A stretch of DNA of 64,000 bases, from contig NZ_CP041166.1 in assembly GCF_009258045.1 (NCBI RefSeq), positions 310,001 to 374,000 of the forward strand, given 5' to 3'. Below the pieces are notes generated by a model, which ran no database searches, was not told where the DNA came from, and saw only the letters and a program-made list of their open reading frames with translations. This DNA is from Sulfurimonas xiamenensis. GTDB lineage: Bacteria; Campylobacterota; Campylobacteria; Campylobacterales; Sulfurimonadaceae. A program made the translations under genes and the position numbers. Below, in pieces: positions 37,669 through 49,537 of the stretch (positions are counted from its first letter, which is position 1; every line of letters starts with the position of its first letter).

Positions 37669-37753
37669 TTTTTTGGAAATTTGCACTTGATAAATTTGCT
37701 CACATACATTTAGTATGCTTCGCAACCTTATCAAGCACAACTTTCTCAAAAAA
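37669..37753 (+). repeat. Imperfect palindromic element in the rRNA spacer
   Basis: Directly after tRNA-Ala an 85-base stretch folds back on itself. T-rich TTTTTTGGAAA pairs with its counterpart near 37745. CTTGATAA pairs with TTATCAAG near 37725. Inner TTTGC/GCAA and CATAC/GTATG pairs close the head. It resembles a REP- or MITE-type palindrome. Whether it is repeated elsewhere in the genome cannot be seen here. Confidence 0.5.
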
Positions 37754-37794
37754 CCAAATATAAGTCTTTAATTGAAAAGATTTATATTTGGTTT
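37751..37794 (+). other. Long hairpin in the spacer
   Basis: AAACCAAATATAA at 37751-37763 pairs perfectly with TTATATTTGGTTT at 37782-37794. TCTTT/AAAGA pairs continue inside, giving about 19 base pairs around a six-base loop. Its left arm abuts the palindromic element. It may serve pre-rRNA folding or cleavage. Confidence 0.65.
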
Positions 37795-37817
37795 TATACC
37801 AAAAGTTCATTAAATTA

Positions 37818-37970
37818 TCATTGTTAAAGTCAATAAAATATAGTTATAAGAGATAACTAGAGATAAGAAGAGCGATCTTTGTATTTTCTATGTGAATCAA
37901 ATTATAAATATATCAACTAAATAACTACAATTAAACAGGCACTGTCTTACATTAAGTAAGGTAGTGAACG
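37818..37970 (+). other. Left arm of the 23S processing stem
   Basis: Three blocks pair in order with the region after 23S. 37818-37833 pairs with 41096-41111 (16 bases, perfect), 37916-37928 with 41021-41033 (13 bases) and 37949-37970 with 40986-41007 (22 bases, one G-T). This is the RNase III duplex enclosing 23S. Confidence 0.85.
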
Positions 37971-37985
37971 CAACATAGAATAAAA

Positions 37986-40978
<2,993 letters not shown>

Positions 40979-40985
40979 TACATAT

Positions 40986-41111
40986 CGTTCACTACCTTAC
41001 TTAGTGTATAGGTGTCTGAAGTAGTTATTTAGTGATTAGTGATTAGTCGGCGGTTTTACCTAACCCCTAACATCTAAACCCTAAACCCTGAAATGTTGAC
41101 TTTAACAATGA
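40986..41111 (+). other. Right arm of the 23S processing stem and trailer
   Basis: Pairs with 37818-37970 in three blocks (40986-41007, 41021-41033, 41096-41111). Between the second and third lies a low-complexity bulge with GTGATTA repeats and CCCTAAA-type heptamers. Confidence 0.8.
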
Positions 41112-41177
41112 AAATCTTCTCTAAACCAAGAGCAATCATTTTTAAGTACACACAATAAAGTGTATTTAAATGTGATT

Positions 41178-41295
41178 GTCTAGGTGGCTATAGAGAGAGG
41201 GAAACGCCTGGCCCCATTCCGAACCCAGAAGCTAAGCCTCTCATCGCTGATAATACTGCATCTTTCAGGTGTGGAAATGTAGGTCGCTGCCTAGT
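41178..41295 (+). rRNA. rrf: 5S ribosomal RNA
   Basis: About 118 bases. CTAGG near the 5' end pairs with CCTAG at 41290-41294. Conserved CCATTCCGAACCCAGAAGCTAAG and the GGTGTGGAAATGTAGG stretch are present. Ends are approximate. No strong terminator is obvious in the 60 bases before the convergent aat gene. Confidence 0.93.
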
Positions 41296-41356
41296 TGATC
41301 ATTTCTTCTTTTATTGACAATCGATTAAAATTATTAAATTACAATCACAAAGTTAA

Positions 41357-42049
41357 TCACTTTATTAATGACTTTTCAATATCCCATCTATTCTCAATAT
41401 CGTGCATATTTACTCTATATAATCTATCTAAAAAGTACTCTTTTGTTACCTCTTTTGCACCTAAACTTTTTAGATGATCTGTCGGTACTTGACAATCTAT
41501 AAAATCATATCCCCAAAATTTTAGATGTTTTACCAAAACTGCATAAGCAGATTTTGATGCATCGCTTATTAGAGAGAACATGGACTCTCCGCAAAAAACT
41601 TTTCCTATAACAACTCCATAAAGCCCACCAACAAGTTCCCCATCTTTATAACTCTCAGCGCTATGTGCAACTCCCATATCATAAAGTACGCTATAAGCTT
41701 CTATAATATCATCTTGTATCCAAGTGCCGTTTTGATTTTCTCTTTTTATGCTGCTGCACTGTTTTATAACTTCTGTAAAATTAGTATCAAATTTATACTT
41801 AAATTTTTTCATGCTTTTTTTTAGAGAACGGCTAAGTTTAAAATCATCCAATTCCATAATAAGCCTGGGGTCGGTTGACCACCAAATAATGGGGTCATCT
41901 TTGCCGTACCAAGGGAATATACCGTTTTGATAGGCACGAATAAGCCTAGAGGGGTTTAAGTCGCCTCCCCAAGCGACTATTCCATCTTCGTTTGCACTGT
42001 TTGGATCTGGAAAGAGCAGGTCATATTTTGATAATTTGGGTATATTCAA
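41357..42049 (-). CDS. aat: Leucyl/phenylalanyl-tRNA-protein transferase
   Basis: Adds Leu or Phe to N-terminal Lys/Arg, marking proteins for ClpS-ClpAP. 230 residues with the family blocks FPDPNSANEDGIVAWGGDL, LIRAYQNGIFPWYGKDDPIIWW, TWIQDDIIEAYSVLYDMGVAHS and VGGLYGVVIGKVFCGESMFS. TTG start, four bases of overlap with the clpA stop. Last gene of the clpS-clpA-aat set, so the whole N-degron relay is in one transcript. Confidence 0.96.
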   Translation of the reverse strand: MNIPKLSKYDLLFPDPNSANEDGIVAWGGDLNPSRLIRAYQNGIFPWYGKDDPIIWWSTDPRLIMELDDFKLSRSLKKSMKKFKYKFDTNFTEVIKQCSSIKRENQNGTWIQDDIIEAYSVLYDMGVAHSAESYKDGELVGGLYGVVIGKVFCGESMFSLISDASKSAYAVLVKHLKFWGYDFIDCQVPTDHLKSLGAKEVTKEYFLDRLYRVNMHDIENRWDIEKSLIK

Positions 42050-44226
42050 ATGTCGGACTCTTTAAATTTTAAAATCAACTTTTTACTAAAAGAAACATTT
42101 ACACTTCCGCCGTTTTTCAGTTTACCAAAGAGTATCTCATCACTGAGTTTATTTGTTATATTGTCATGAATATATCTTTTGATCGGTCTTGCACCCATTT
42201 CAGGAGAGTAGGCGCTTTGGGCGATAAACTCTACGGCTTTTGGGGATAGTGTTACGGTTATTTTTTTCTTTTTTAGATCACTGTTTAGCTCTTCTATAAA
42301 TTTCTCTACAATGCCTTTGACAACTTCACTCTCTAGTTGAGAAAATTCTATAACTGCATCGAGTCTGTTTCGAAATTCCGGGGTAAAAAAGAGTTTCAGC
42401 TCCTCATTTTTTGATAGAGAACTGTCTTTGTTAAAACCCATTACGCTTCTGGCAGTTGCACCGATATTTGATGTCATAATGAGAATTACATTTTGAAAAT
42501 TAGTCTTGTATCCGTTATTGTCGGTAAGGGTTGCATTATCCATGATCTGAAGTAAAATATTTACAAGATCAGGATGTGCTTTTTCGATCTCATCTAGGAG
42601 TAAAACAGTATATGGGTGTCTTTTTATAGCTTCTGTCAAAAGCCCGCCCTGCTCATATCCTACATAGCCCGGAGGCGCTCCTACCAGACGGCTTAGAGCA
42701 TGTTTTTCCATATATTCGCTCATATCAAATCTCTCAAAATGTATGCCTAGCGTTTGACTAAGAGAGAGTGCGAGTTCCGTTTTGCCGACTCCAGTAGGAC
42801 CGGAGAATAGAAATGATGCGATAGGTTTGTTTTGCGGAGTAAGACCTGCTTTAGATATTTTTATAGCTTTTGCGACTTCTGCAACTGCCTTATCTTGACC
42901 AATTACTTTTTTGCGTAAATTTTCTTCTAGGTTAGCAAGAGAGAGTGTCTCGTCATGTGTCACTTTTGAGCTTGACATGCCTACTATTTTAGAGATAGTA
43001 TTTTCAATATCTGCTGCGCCTACTACTCTTTTTTTTCTATTTTTAAGATGAAAAGATGCGGCAGTCTCATCTATAAGGTCGATCGCTTTGTCGGGTAAAA
43101 ATTTATCAGTAATATATCTTTTTGACAAGTCTATAGCGGCTTTTAGAGCTTTATCTGTAAATGTTACGCCATGATGTTCTTCGTATTTGCTCTTTAAGCC
43201 TTTTAATATCTTGTATGTTGTTTTAGCAGACGGCTCGTTGATATCTACTTTAGAGAATCTTCTGCTAAGCGCCTTGTCTTTTTCAAAACCGTTTCTGTAC
43301 TCCGCAAATGTAGTCGCGCCCATGCATTTTAGTTCGCCTGATGCAAGGGCAGGTTTTAGCTGATTTGCCGCGTCCATTGTTCCACTTGTCGCACCGGCAC
43401 CAATAAGAGTGTGGATCTCATCTATAAAAAGAATGGCATTTGGAATGGATTTAAGTTCATCCATAACGCCTTTTAAGCGCTTTTCAAAATCTCCTCTATA
43501 TTTTGTGCCTGCAAGCATTGCGCCAAGATCAAGAGCATAAAGCTCAGTGTTTTGTATAATGGAAGGAACTTTGAGAGCGACAATGTTTAGTGCTAAGCCT
43601 TCCGCGATAGCAGTTTTTCCGACACCCGCCTCTCCTACTAAAATAGGGTTATTTTTCTTTCTGCGGCATAAAATTTGTGTGACTCTTTGTATCTCGTCAT
43701 CTCTGCCGATTACCGGATCGATTTTTCCTTCTTTTGCTTTTTGAAGCAGGTTAATAGCGTATTTTTTCAAATAAGACTCTTTCTCTTTTAAAGCCTCTTT
43801 TTCATTGGTGTGTGAAATAATCTCTAAGATATCAAGCCTTGAAATTTGATACTCATTTAACAAAATATAAGCAAAAGAGTTCACTTCATCATAGATAGCA
43901 ACAAGTAGATCCCCGATATCAGCGCTTTGTTGTCCTGAACCTTGAATATGTTTTATCATTCTGTCAATTAGTCTTGAGAGAGCGACACTTTCAAAAGGCT
44001 CTTCGTCTATATTTTGCGGCAATGCATTTATATTTGAATCTATATAATCTTTTAAAAGCGCTTTCATTTTTTCAACATCTCCGCCGCATGCAAATATAAT
44101 TTTAGCACCCTCGCTAGAGTTTAGTATCTGATAGAAAACATGTTCAATAGTAATATACTCATGTCTGAATTTTTTTGCATAAGTTATAGATTTTTGAAAA
44201 ACCTCGTTTAAAGTATAACTTATCAT
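42046..44226 (-). CDS. clpA: ATP-dependent Clp protease ATP-binding subunit ClpA
   Basis: AAA+ unfoldase that feeds substrates to ClpP. 726 residues. An N-terminal Clp repeat domain (about 1-140) binds ClpS. Two AAA modules follow, with Walker A boxes GEAGVGKTAIAEG and SGPTGVGKTELALS and Walker B LFIDEIHTLIGAG and LLLDEIEKAHPD. The sensor-2 region SPEMGARPIKRYIHDN is near the end. The ClpP-docking IGL-type loop was not checked. The start overlaps the clpS stop by one base (TAATG). Confidence 0.97.
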   Translation of the reverse strand: MISYTLNEVFQKSITYAKKFRHEYITIEHVFYQILNSSEGAKIIFACGGDVEKMKALLKDYIDSNINALPQNIDEEPFESVALSRLIDRMIKHIQGSGQQSADIGDLLVAIYDEVNSFAYILLNEYQISRLDILEIISHTNEKEALKEKESYLKKYAINLLQKAKEGKIDPVIGRDDEIQRVTQILCRRKKNNPILVGEAGVGKTAIAEGLALNIVALKVPSIIQNTELYALDLGAMLAGTKYRGDFEKRLKGVMDELKSIPNAILFIDEIHTLIGAGATSGTMDAANQLKPALASGELKCMGATTFAEYRNGFEKDKALSRRFSKVDINEPSAKTTYKILKGLKSKYEEHHGVTFTDKALKAAIDLSKRYITDKFLPDKAIDLIDETAASFHLKNRKKRVVGAADIENTISKIVGMSSSKVTHDETLSLANLEENLRKKVIGQDKAVAEVAKAIKISKAGLTPQNKPIASFLFSGPTGVGKTELALSLSQTLGIHFERFDMSEYMEKHALSRLVGAPPGYVGYEQGGLLTEAIKRHPYTVLLLDEIEKAHPDLVNILLQIMDNATLTDNNGYKTNFQNVILIMTSNIGATARSVMGFNKDSSLSKNEELKLFFTPEFRNRLDAVIEFSQLESEVVKGIVEKFIEELNSDLKKKKITVTLSPKAVEFIAQSAYSPEMGARPIKRYIHDNITNKLSDEILFGKLKNGGSVNVSFSKKLILKFKESDI

Positions 44227-44525
44227 TACTCTTCCTCCATCTCAGCTCTTAATGGAAAGCCGTTTTCTCTGGCTTTTTTATGTACTTGCATTATTTTAGT
44301 TTCTGCAATTTCATGAGTATAAACCCCACATACCCCTTTGTCTTTTTTATGCACCTCAAGCATTATATTTTCTGCTTCTTCATAACTTTTATGAAATATA
44401 TTTATTAAAACATCTACAACAAATTCCATAGAAGTATAATCATCATTTAAGATTAATACTTTATATTTTTTAGGATATTTTAGTGATATTTCGTTAATAA
44501 TTTCCAAGTCTGTATTTGTTGCCAT
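44226..44525 (-). CDS. clpS: ClpS adaptor
   Basis: 99-residue adaptor that delivers N-degron proteins to ClpA. Signature KVLILNDDYTSMEFVVDVLI, HKSYEEAENIMLEVHKKDKG and GVYTHEIAETKIMQVHKKAR are intact; the substrate-pocket Asn-Asp pair and the His are present. An AGGA site precedes the ATG; upstream on the minus strand are two TATAAT-like boxes (44550-44563). First gene of the operon. Confidence 0.96.
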   Translation of the reverse strand: MATNTDLEIINEISLKYPKKYKVLILNDDYTSMEFVVDVLINIFHKSYEEAENIMLEVHKKDKGVCGVYTHEIAETKIMQVHKKARENGFPLRAEMEEE

Positions 44526-44580
44526 ATTTTTCCTATAATAGATTTAAATATTATAAGATTATAACAAAATTGAGATAACT

Positions 44581-45231
44581 ATGGCGAAACGAATTTTTGT
44601 GAGTGCTACAAATACTGATATTGGAAAAACATATACCACAAAATTATTATTAAAAGAGTTTGCTTCCAGAGGTTTTAGAGTCGGTGTTTTTAAACCGATA
44701 GAAACAGGAGTGGAAAAGGTTGCACATGATGCTTTAGAGTTACTTGCATATGTAAAAGAGGTAAATTATGAGTTTAAAGAGATAGACATTGAAGATATAG
44801 CACCTATTACCTACAGGCTTCCGGCTGCACCTTATGTGGCATCTAATAATGAAGAGATAGATTTTAAAAAAATAGATAGTGCATTAGAGAAATTAGAAAA
44901 GTTGTGTGATATTCTTATTATAGAAGGTGCCGGTGGACTCTATGTGCCAATCGATGATAAATATATGATGATAGATTTGATTTCATACTTTAAAGCTTAT
45001 GCACTTTTAGTTACTCACTGCTCTCTTGGCTGTATTAATGATACACTTTTAAGTAAAAAAGCTCTTGAGGATAAAAAGTTGCCATATACAATTGTCTTTA
45101 ACTGCAAAGAGAGAGAAGATAATAGCTTTTCTCAAGTATCAGAGCCGTACTTTACAAAGAATAATTTTGAAGTATTAAAAGTAAGTGAAAATATTGACAC
45201 TATTTGTGATGTTCTGTATAATTATAAATAA
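44581..45231 (+). CDS. bioD: Dethiobiotin synthetase
   Basis: Closes the ureido ring in biotin synthesis using ATP and CO2. 216 residues. P-loop VSATNTDIGKTYTTKLLL at 8-25, the FKPIETGV substrate loop with Lys near 39, TYRLPAAPYVAS, and the IIEGAGGLYVPIDD strand-loop. Divergent from clpS and adjacent to pyrB. Other biotin genes are not in the window. Confidence 0.95.
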   Translation: MAKRIFVSATNTDIGKTYTTKLLLKEFASRGFRVGVFKPIETGVEKVAHDALELLAYVKEVNYEFKEIDIEDIAPITYRLPAAPYVASNNEEIDFKKIDSALEKLEKLCDILIIEGAGGLYVPIDDKYMMIDLISYFKAYALLVTHCSLGCINDTLLSKKALEDKKLPYTIVFNCKEREDNSFSQVSEPYFTKNNFEVLKVSENIDTICDVLYNYK

Positions 45232-45254
45232 TCAATACACATTAAAAGAGTAGC

Positions 45255-46130
45255 ATGAAGCACTTAATTGCAACAAATGATTTAACGCTCCAAGAGATAG
45301 AAGCTATATTAGAAGATGCTGAAGTTTTTAGCGATGGCCGATTTGAAAAAATACTTAAAAACAAGATAATTGTCACCTTGTTTTTTGAAAACTCAACAAG
45401 AACAAGAAGCTCTTTTGAAATAGCTGCAAAAAGACTTGGTGCTGAGATTGTTCATCTTGATGTTGCGCGCAGTTCTACAAAAAAAGGTGAAACATTGGTA
45501 GATACTGCCATGAATTTAGATGCTATGGGACCACATGCTATTATTGTCCGACATGAAAATTCGGGTGTTCCTAAAATACTTTCAAACTATACAAAAGCTT
45601 CTATTGTAAATGCAGGCGATGGAGCACATGCTCATCCGACACAAGCCCTGTTAGACCTTTTTACTTTAAAAAAACATTTTGGTGATGTAAGCGGTAAAAA
45701 AATAGCTATAGTCGGAGATATTAAAAACTCAAGAGTTGCAAACTCAAATATTGATCTTTTAGGAAGATTCGGGATGGAAATTATTTTAGTTGCTCCTCCT
45801 CAATTTTTGCCAAAAACCAACTTGAGAACAACTCACTTTTTAGATGAGATTATTGACGAAGTTGATGTCATTATGAGTCTTAGAACACAGACAGAGAGAC
45901 ACTCATCACAAACTTATGCATCACTTAAAGACTATGCCAGTGATTTTTGCATAACAACTGAACTTATCGGTGACAGAGATATAGTTTTGCTTCACCCCGG
46001 GCCTGTTCATAGAAATATTGATATCTGCGATGCACTTTTAGCAGATAAAAGATGCAAAGTTTTAGAGCAAGTTTCAAACGGTGTGATAATTAGAATGGCA
46101 GTACTTAAAAAACTTATTTATGACATTTGA
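45255..46130 (+). CDS. pyrB: Aspartate carbamoyltransferase catalytic subunit
   Basis: Forms carbamoyl aspartate in pyrimidine synthesis. 291 residues. The carbamoyl-phosphate motif is [27 protein letters not shown] and [18 protein letters not shown] follow, and the second domain has [14 protein letters not shown] and [13 protein letters not shown] regulatory PyrI is absent nearby. The stop overlaps the pabB start by 11 bases. Confidence 0.97.
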   Translation: MKHLIATNDLTLQEIEAILEDAEVFSDGRFEKILKNKIIVTLFFENSTRTRSSFEIAAKRLGAEIVHLDVARSSTKKGETLVDTAMNLDAMGPHAIIVRHENSGVPKILSNYTKASIVNAGDGAHAHPTQALLDLFTLKKHFGDVSGKKIAIVGDIKNSRVANSNIDLLGRFGMEIILVAPPQFLPKTNLRTTHFLDEIIDEVDVIMSLRTQTERHSSQTYASLKDYASDFCITTELIGDRDIVLLHPGPVHRNIDICDALLADKRCKVLEQVSNGVIIRMAVLKKLIYDI

Positions 46131-47058
46131 TGCTATAAATTCTTTTGGCAAAAAAAGAGAGCCATTTTTATTTATATCTGATTTTAAACTCCAAAATTTA
46201 AAAGTTATTCTTCTGGATGAGTTAGAAGCAAATGATATTGAATTTTGCATAGATGAAAACTACATACCTAGATCTCACCTATACTCTTTAGAAAAAAAGG
46301 CACTCTCTTTTAGTAAATATAAAAAAAAGTTTGATTTTGTTTTAGAGAAAATAAAAGCTGGAGAAACCTATCTTTTAAATCTGACACAACCTACACCAAT
46401 CAAAACAGCACTTACATTAAAAGAGATATTTGAGTGTGCTAATGCACACTATAAGTTAAGATACAAGGATAAGTTCGTCTGTTTTTCACCTGAAAAATTT
46501 ATTCAAATTCAAGATTCAAAAATCTCTACATATCCCATGAAGGGTACAATTGATGCGTCTATCCCAAATGCAAAAGAGACTATTTTAAACAATCAAAAAG
46601 AGATGGCCGAGCATGTTATGGTTGTAGATCTTTTAAGAAATGATCTCTCTATTGTTGCAAAAAATGTAAAAGTTGAAAAGTTTAGATATATCACCGAGAT
46701 TGAAGCAGGCAAAAAAAAACTTTTACATGTAAGTTCACACATAAGCGGAAATATCGGAGATGATTGGCATGAAAAAATAGGTGATATTTTAAAAGCACTT
46801 TTACCCGCAGGAAGTATAAGCGGTGCACCAAAAAAGAGTACATTAGATATAATTAATGAAGTTGAAGGGTATGAGCGCGGATATTTTAGCGGAGTTTTTG
46901 GTATATATAACGGAAAAACATTAGACAGCGCAGTTATGATAAGATTTATCGAAAAAACAGAAAGTGGATTTATATATAAAAGTGGCGGTGGCATAACCAT
47001 AGATAGTGATGTTGAAAGTGAATATGATGAACTTCTAGATAAAGTTTATATACCATAA
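46120..47058 (+). CDS. pabB: Aminodeoxychorismate synthase component I (compact PabB)
   Basis: Chorismate-utilising subunit for p-aminobenzoate, the folate precursor. 312 residues, well below the roughly 450 of full-length PabB. It lacks most of the N-terminal domain but retains the catalytic core: [66 protein letters not shown] and [20 protein letters not shown] (read here as [12 protein letters not shown]). Compact forms are common in this phylum. A possible partner, the PabC-like protein, is at 19676. Translation overlaps pyrB. Confidence 0.93.
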   Translation: MTFDAINSFGKKREPFLFISDFKLQNLKVILLDELEANDIEFCIDENYIPRSHLYSLEKKALSFSKYKKKFDFVLEKIKAGETYLLNLTQPTPIKTALTLKEIFECANAHYKLRYKDKFVCFSPEKFIQIQDSKISTYPMKGTIDASIPNAKETILNNQKEMAEHVMVVDLLRNDLSIVAKNVKVEKFRYITEIEAGKKKLLHVSSHISGNIGDDWHEKIGDILKALLPAGSISGAPKKSTLDIINEVEGYERGYFSGVFGIYNGKTLDSAVMIRFIEKTESGFIYKSGGGITIDSDVESEYDELLDKVYIP

Positions 47059-47072
47059 AAAGGTTGTCAAAC

Positions 47073-48470
47073 ATGTTTAAATTAGATGGTTTTTTTACAA
47101 GTGGATGGACATTTAATGAGGTAGAGTGTGATTTGAAAAATAGATATCAGATGGTAAATATTGCTATCTTACTCTCTGCCGGCGGTTTGATTTATGGAAT
47201 AATTGGAAACTATATAAGAGATATTCAAGGTTTTATACCTATTGAAACTGCTCTTTTATTTATGAATTTTATAATGTTTTTTGCTTTAAGAAAAACGCGT
47301 CAATTTTTTGAAATTTTTGCAATAATTATTACTCTTCAATATACTTTTTTATTTTTATTTCTTATTTATAACGGTGAACCAAATGATTTAAAGCATCTTT
47401 GGATATTTACTTATCCCATAATACTTCTCTATTTTCAAAAGACTATTCATGCGATATATTGGCTTGCATTTGTTTTTTTTATGCTTATAATCGCCCCTTT
47501 GCAAAATTTTGTAGAGATAAATTACACTATGTATCAAATGACATATATATCTTTTGTTTTAATTATAATTAGTGTAATTATCTATTTCTATCAAAGAAAA
47601 ATAGATGAAGCAAGAACTATTATTTTAGAACAGCGAAATATGTTGCGAAATTTTAATCAAGAGCTTGAAAAACAGATAAAAGATAAAACAACTGAACTTA
47701 TTAAACTCAATGAATCTTTAGAGTTGAAAGTTGAGCAAAAACTTGAAGAGTTAAGAAGTAAAGATCAAATACTTCAAGCACAATCAAAACAGGCTGTAAT
47801 GGGTGAAATGATAAGTATGATTGCTCATCAGTGGAGACAGCCGCTCTCTACTATTACCCTTCAAATAGCAGATTTACAGCTTAAGCAGTTACTTGGCAAA
47901 GAGAGAGATTGTGAAGATATCGACAGAGCATTAAATAATATCAGTGATACCATTATTTATCTTTCTGACACTATTGATGATTTTCAAACTTATTTTCGTC
48001 CAAATAGAGAAGTAGTTGAGATTGAAATTCATGAATTACTTCAAAAGGCACTGAACTTTGTCAAATCAAGATTAAGTGATAATAAAATAAAAATAACAAT
48101 TAATAAAGAGGCTGATATATATATAAAAACATATGTAAACGAACTTGTTCAAGTGGTGTTAAATATTTTAAATAATGCAATTGATGCACATAATGATGTT
48201 AGAGTTCAAAATCCTTTTATTGTTTTACATACCAAAGCATCAGAAGAGAAAGTTTTTGTTATTATAGAAGATAATGCAGGCGGGATAACTGATGAAAATT
48301 TTTCACATCTATTTGAGCCTTACTTCAGCACTAAAGATAAAAATGGAACCGGACTCGGTCTTTATATGAGCCAGATGATTATTCAAAAGCAGTTTGGCGG
48401 TGAAATTGATGTTGAAACCTCTAAAAAAGGATCTGTTTTTATTATAAAAATTCCTAAAAATATAACATAG
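47073..48470 (+). CDS. Membrane sensor histidine kinase
   Basis: About 465 residues. The N-terminal sensor is a multi-helix membrane domain (hydrophobic segments at roughly 28-45, 60-78, 85-105, 118-135, 140-155 and 170-190) without a large periplasmic loop. A coiled coil follows (about 195-240), then the DHp domain with the phylum-typical MIAHQWRQPLSTI (His252). The HATPase has LNILNNAIDAH, VFVIIEDNAGG and TGLGLYMSQ. No receiver domain and no adjacent response regulator, so the partner is unknown. ATG 47073 is preferred to an earlier TTG. Confidence 0.9.
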   Translation: MFKLDGFFTSGWTFNEVECDLKNRYQMVNIAILLSAGGLIYGIIGNYIRDIQGFIPIETALLFMNFIMFFALRKTRQFFEIFAIIITLQYTFLFLFLIYNGEPNDLKHLWIFTYPIILLYFQKTIHAIYWLAFVFFMLIIAPLQNFVEINYTMYQMTYISFVLIIISVIIYFYQRKIDEARTIILEQRNMLRNFNQELEKQIKDKTTELIKLNESLELKVEQKLEELRSKDQILQAQSKQAVMGEMISMIAHQWRQPLSTITLQIADLQLKQLLGKERDCEDIDRALNNISDTIIYLSDTIDDFQTYFRPNREVVEIEIHELLQKALNFVKSRLSDNKIKITINKEADIYIKTYVNELVQVVLNILNNAIDAHNDVRVQNPFIVLHTKASEEKVFVIIEDNAGGITDENFSHLFEPYFSTKDKNGTGLGLYMSQMIIQKQFGGEIDVETSKKGSVFIIKIPKNIT

Positions 48471-48525
48471 CGTGATAAAATTATTTTTTTCTATAAAGTT
48501 TAAAAAAAATTGAGAACTTTTGAGA

Positions 48526-48531
48526 TATAAT
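48526..48531 (+). promoter_or_regulatory. -10 box of the tal-pilT transcript
   Basis: TATAAT 25 bases before the tal start; no -35 box apparent. Confidence 0.55.
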
Positions 48532-48556
48532 TTATTAAAATGAAAAAGGTTTATAT

Positions 48557-49537
48557 ATGTATTTAAAGGATTTAAAGTTCTCTTTATGGGCAGATTTTAT
48601 CGAAAGAGACTATTTAGATAATGAATTTAAGGAGTTAGTAGAGGAGGGGATTGTTAATGGAGCAACTTCAAATCCTGCAATATTTAAAAATGCAATACTA
48701 AATTCAAATGCATATAAGGATCAGTTATCCAGACTCTCCTCTTTAACTCCTAAAGAGAAGTATGAAGCTGTTGCTATTTATGATATACAAAAAGCGGCAG
48801 ATATATTAAAACCGCTTTATGAAAGGGGTGATGACGGATATGTTAGCATAGAAGTTGATCCGTATCTTTGTGATGATGCTAATGCTACAATAAAAGAGGG
48901 GGAGCGACTTTTTAGACAAATAGATCGTAATAATGTTATGATAAAAGTTCCTGCTACAGAGGCTGGATATATAGCTATGAGAGAACTTTGCAGCCAGGGA
49001 ATTCCTGTAAATGCGACACTTATATTTAAAAAAGAGCAGGCTCTATCATGTGCGAATGCTTTTAGAGAGGGTCTGGCAAAAAGCGAAACAGAGGTTGATA
49101 CCGTTATAAGTGTTTTTGTAAGCAGAATTGACAGAGCTTTGGATCAAGAGCTAACTAAGCATGGGGTAGCTGCTTCTTTAAGCGGAATATACAATAGTGC
49201 GGATATTTATGCAGAAGTTGAAAAGATGGGAGTTAAGGGGTGCAGAGTGCTTTTTGCAAGTACCGGAGTAAAAGATGATTCTTTGGCGCCTCACTACTAT
49301 ATAGAGAAACTTTTGGCGTACAATAGTGTAAATACAGCACCGGTAGAGACTATAAAAGCTTTTCATTTAAATGGAAATAAGGAGAGCGCTTTACCAATTT
49401 CACCTCAAATAATAGGGGAACATTTTGAAAAAATCAAAGAAATAGGCATAGATTTTAATACTGTGTTAGATAAACAGATAGATGATGGATTAAAATCTTT
49501 CAAAGATGCATTTAAAGATATATTGGAGTCGTTATGA
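48557..49537 (+). CDS. tal: Transaldolase
   Basis: Pentose-phosphate enzyme that moves a dihydroxyacetone unit by a Schiff-base lysine. 326 residues. The start has FSLWADFIERDYLDNEF, then GIVNGATSNPAIFK, VSIEVDPYLCDDAN, and the active-site strand NVMIKVPATEAG (Lys near 135). Later, NATLIFKKEQAL and FVSRIDRALD occur. Normal length. The stop overlaps pilT by four bases (ATGA). Confidence 0.94.
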   Translation: MYLKDLKFSLWADFIERDYLDNEFKELVEEGIVNGATSNPAIFKNAILNSNAYKDQLSRLSSLTPKEKYEAVAIYDIQKAADILKPLYERGDDGYVSIEVDPYLCDDANATIKEGERLFRQIDRNNVMIKVPATEAGYIAMRELCSQGIPVNATLIFKKEQALSCANAFREGLAKSETEVDTVISVFVSRIDRALDQELTKHGVAASLSGIYNSADIYAEVEKMGVKGCRVLFASTGVKDDSLAPHYYIEKLLAYNSVNTAPVETIKAFHLNGNKESALPISPQIIGEHFEKIKEIGIDFNTVLDKQIDDGLKSFKDAFKDILESL

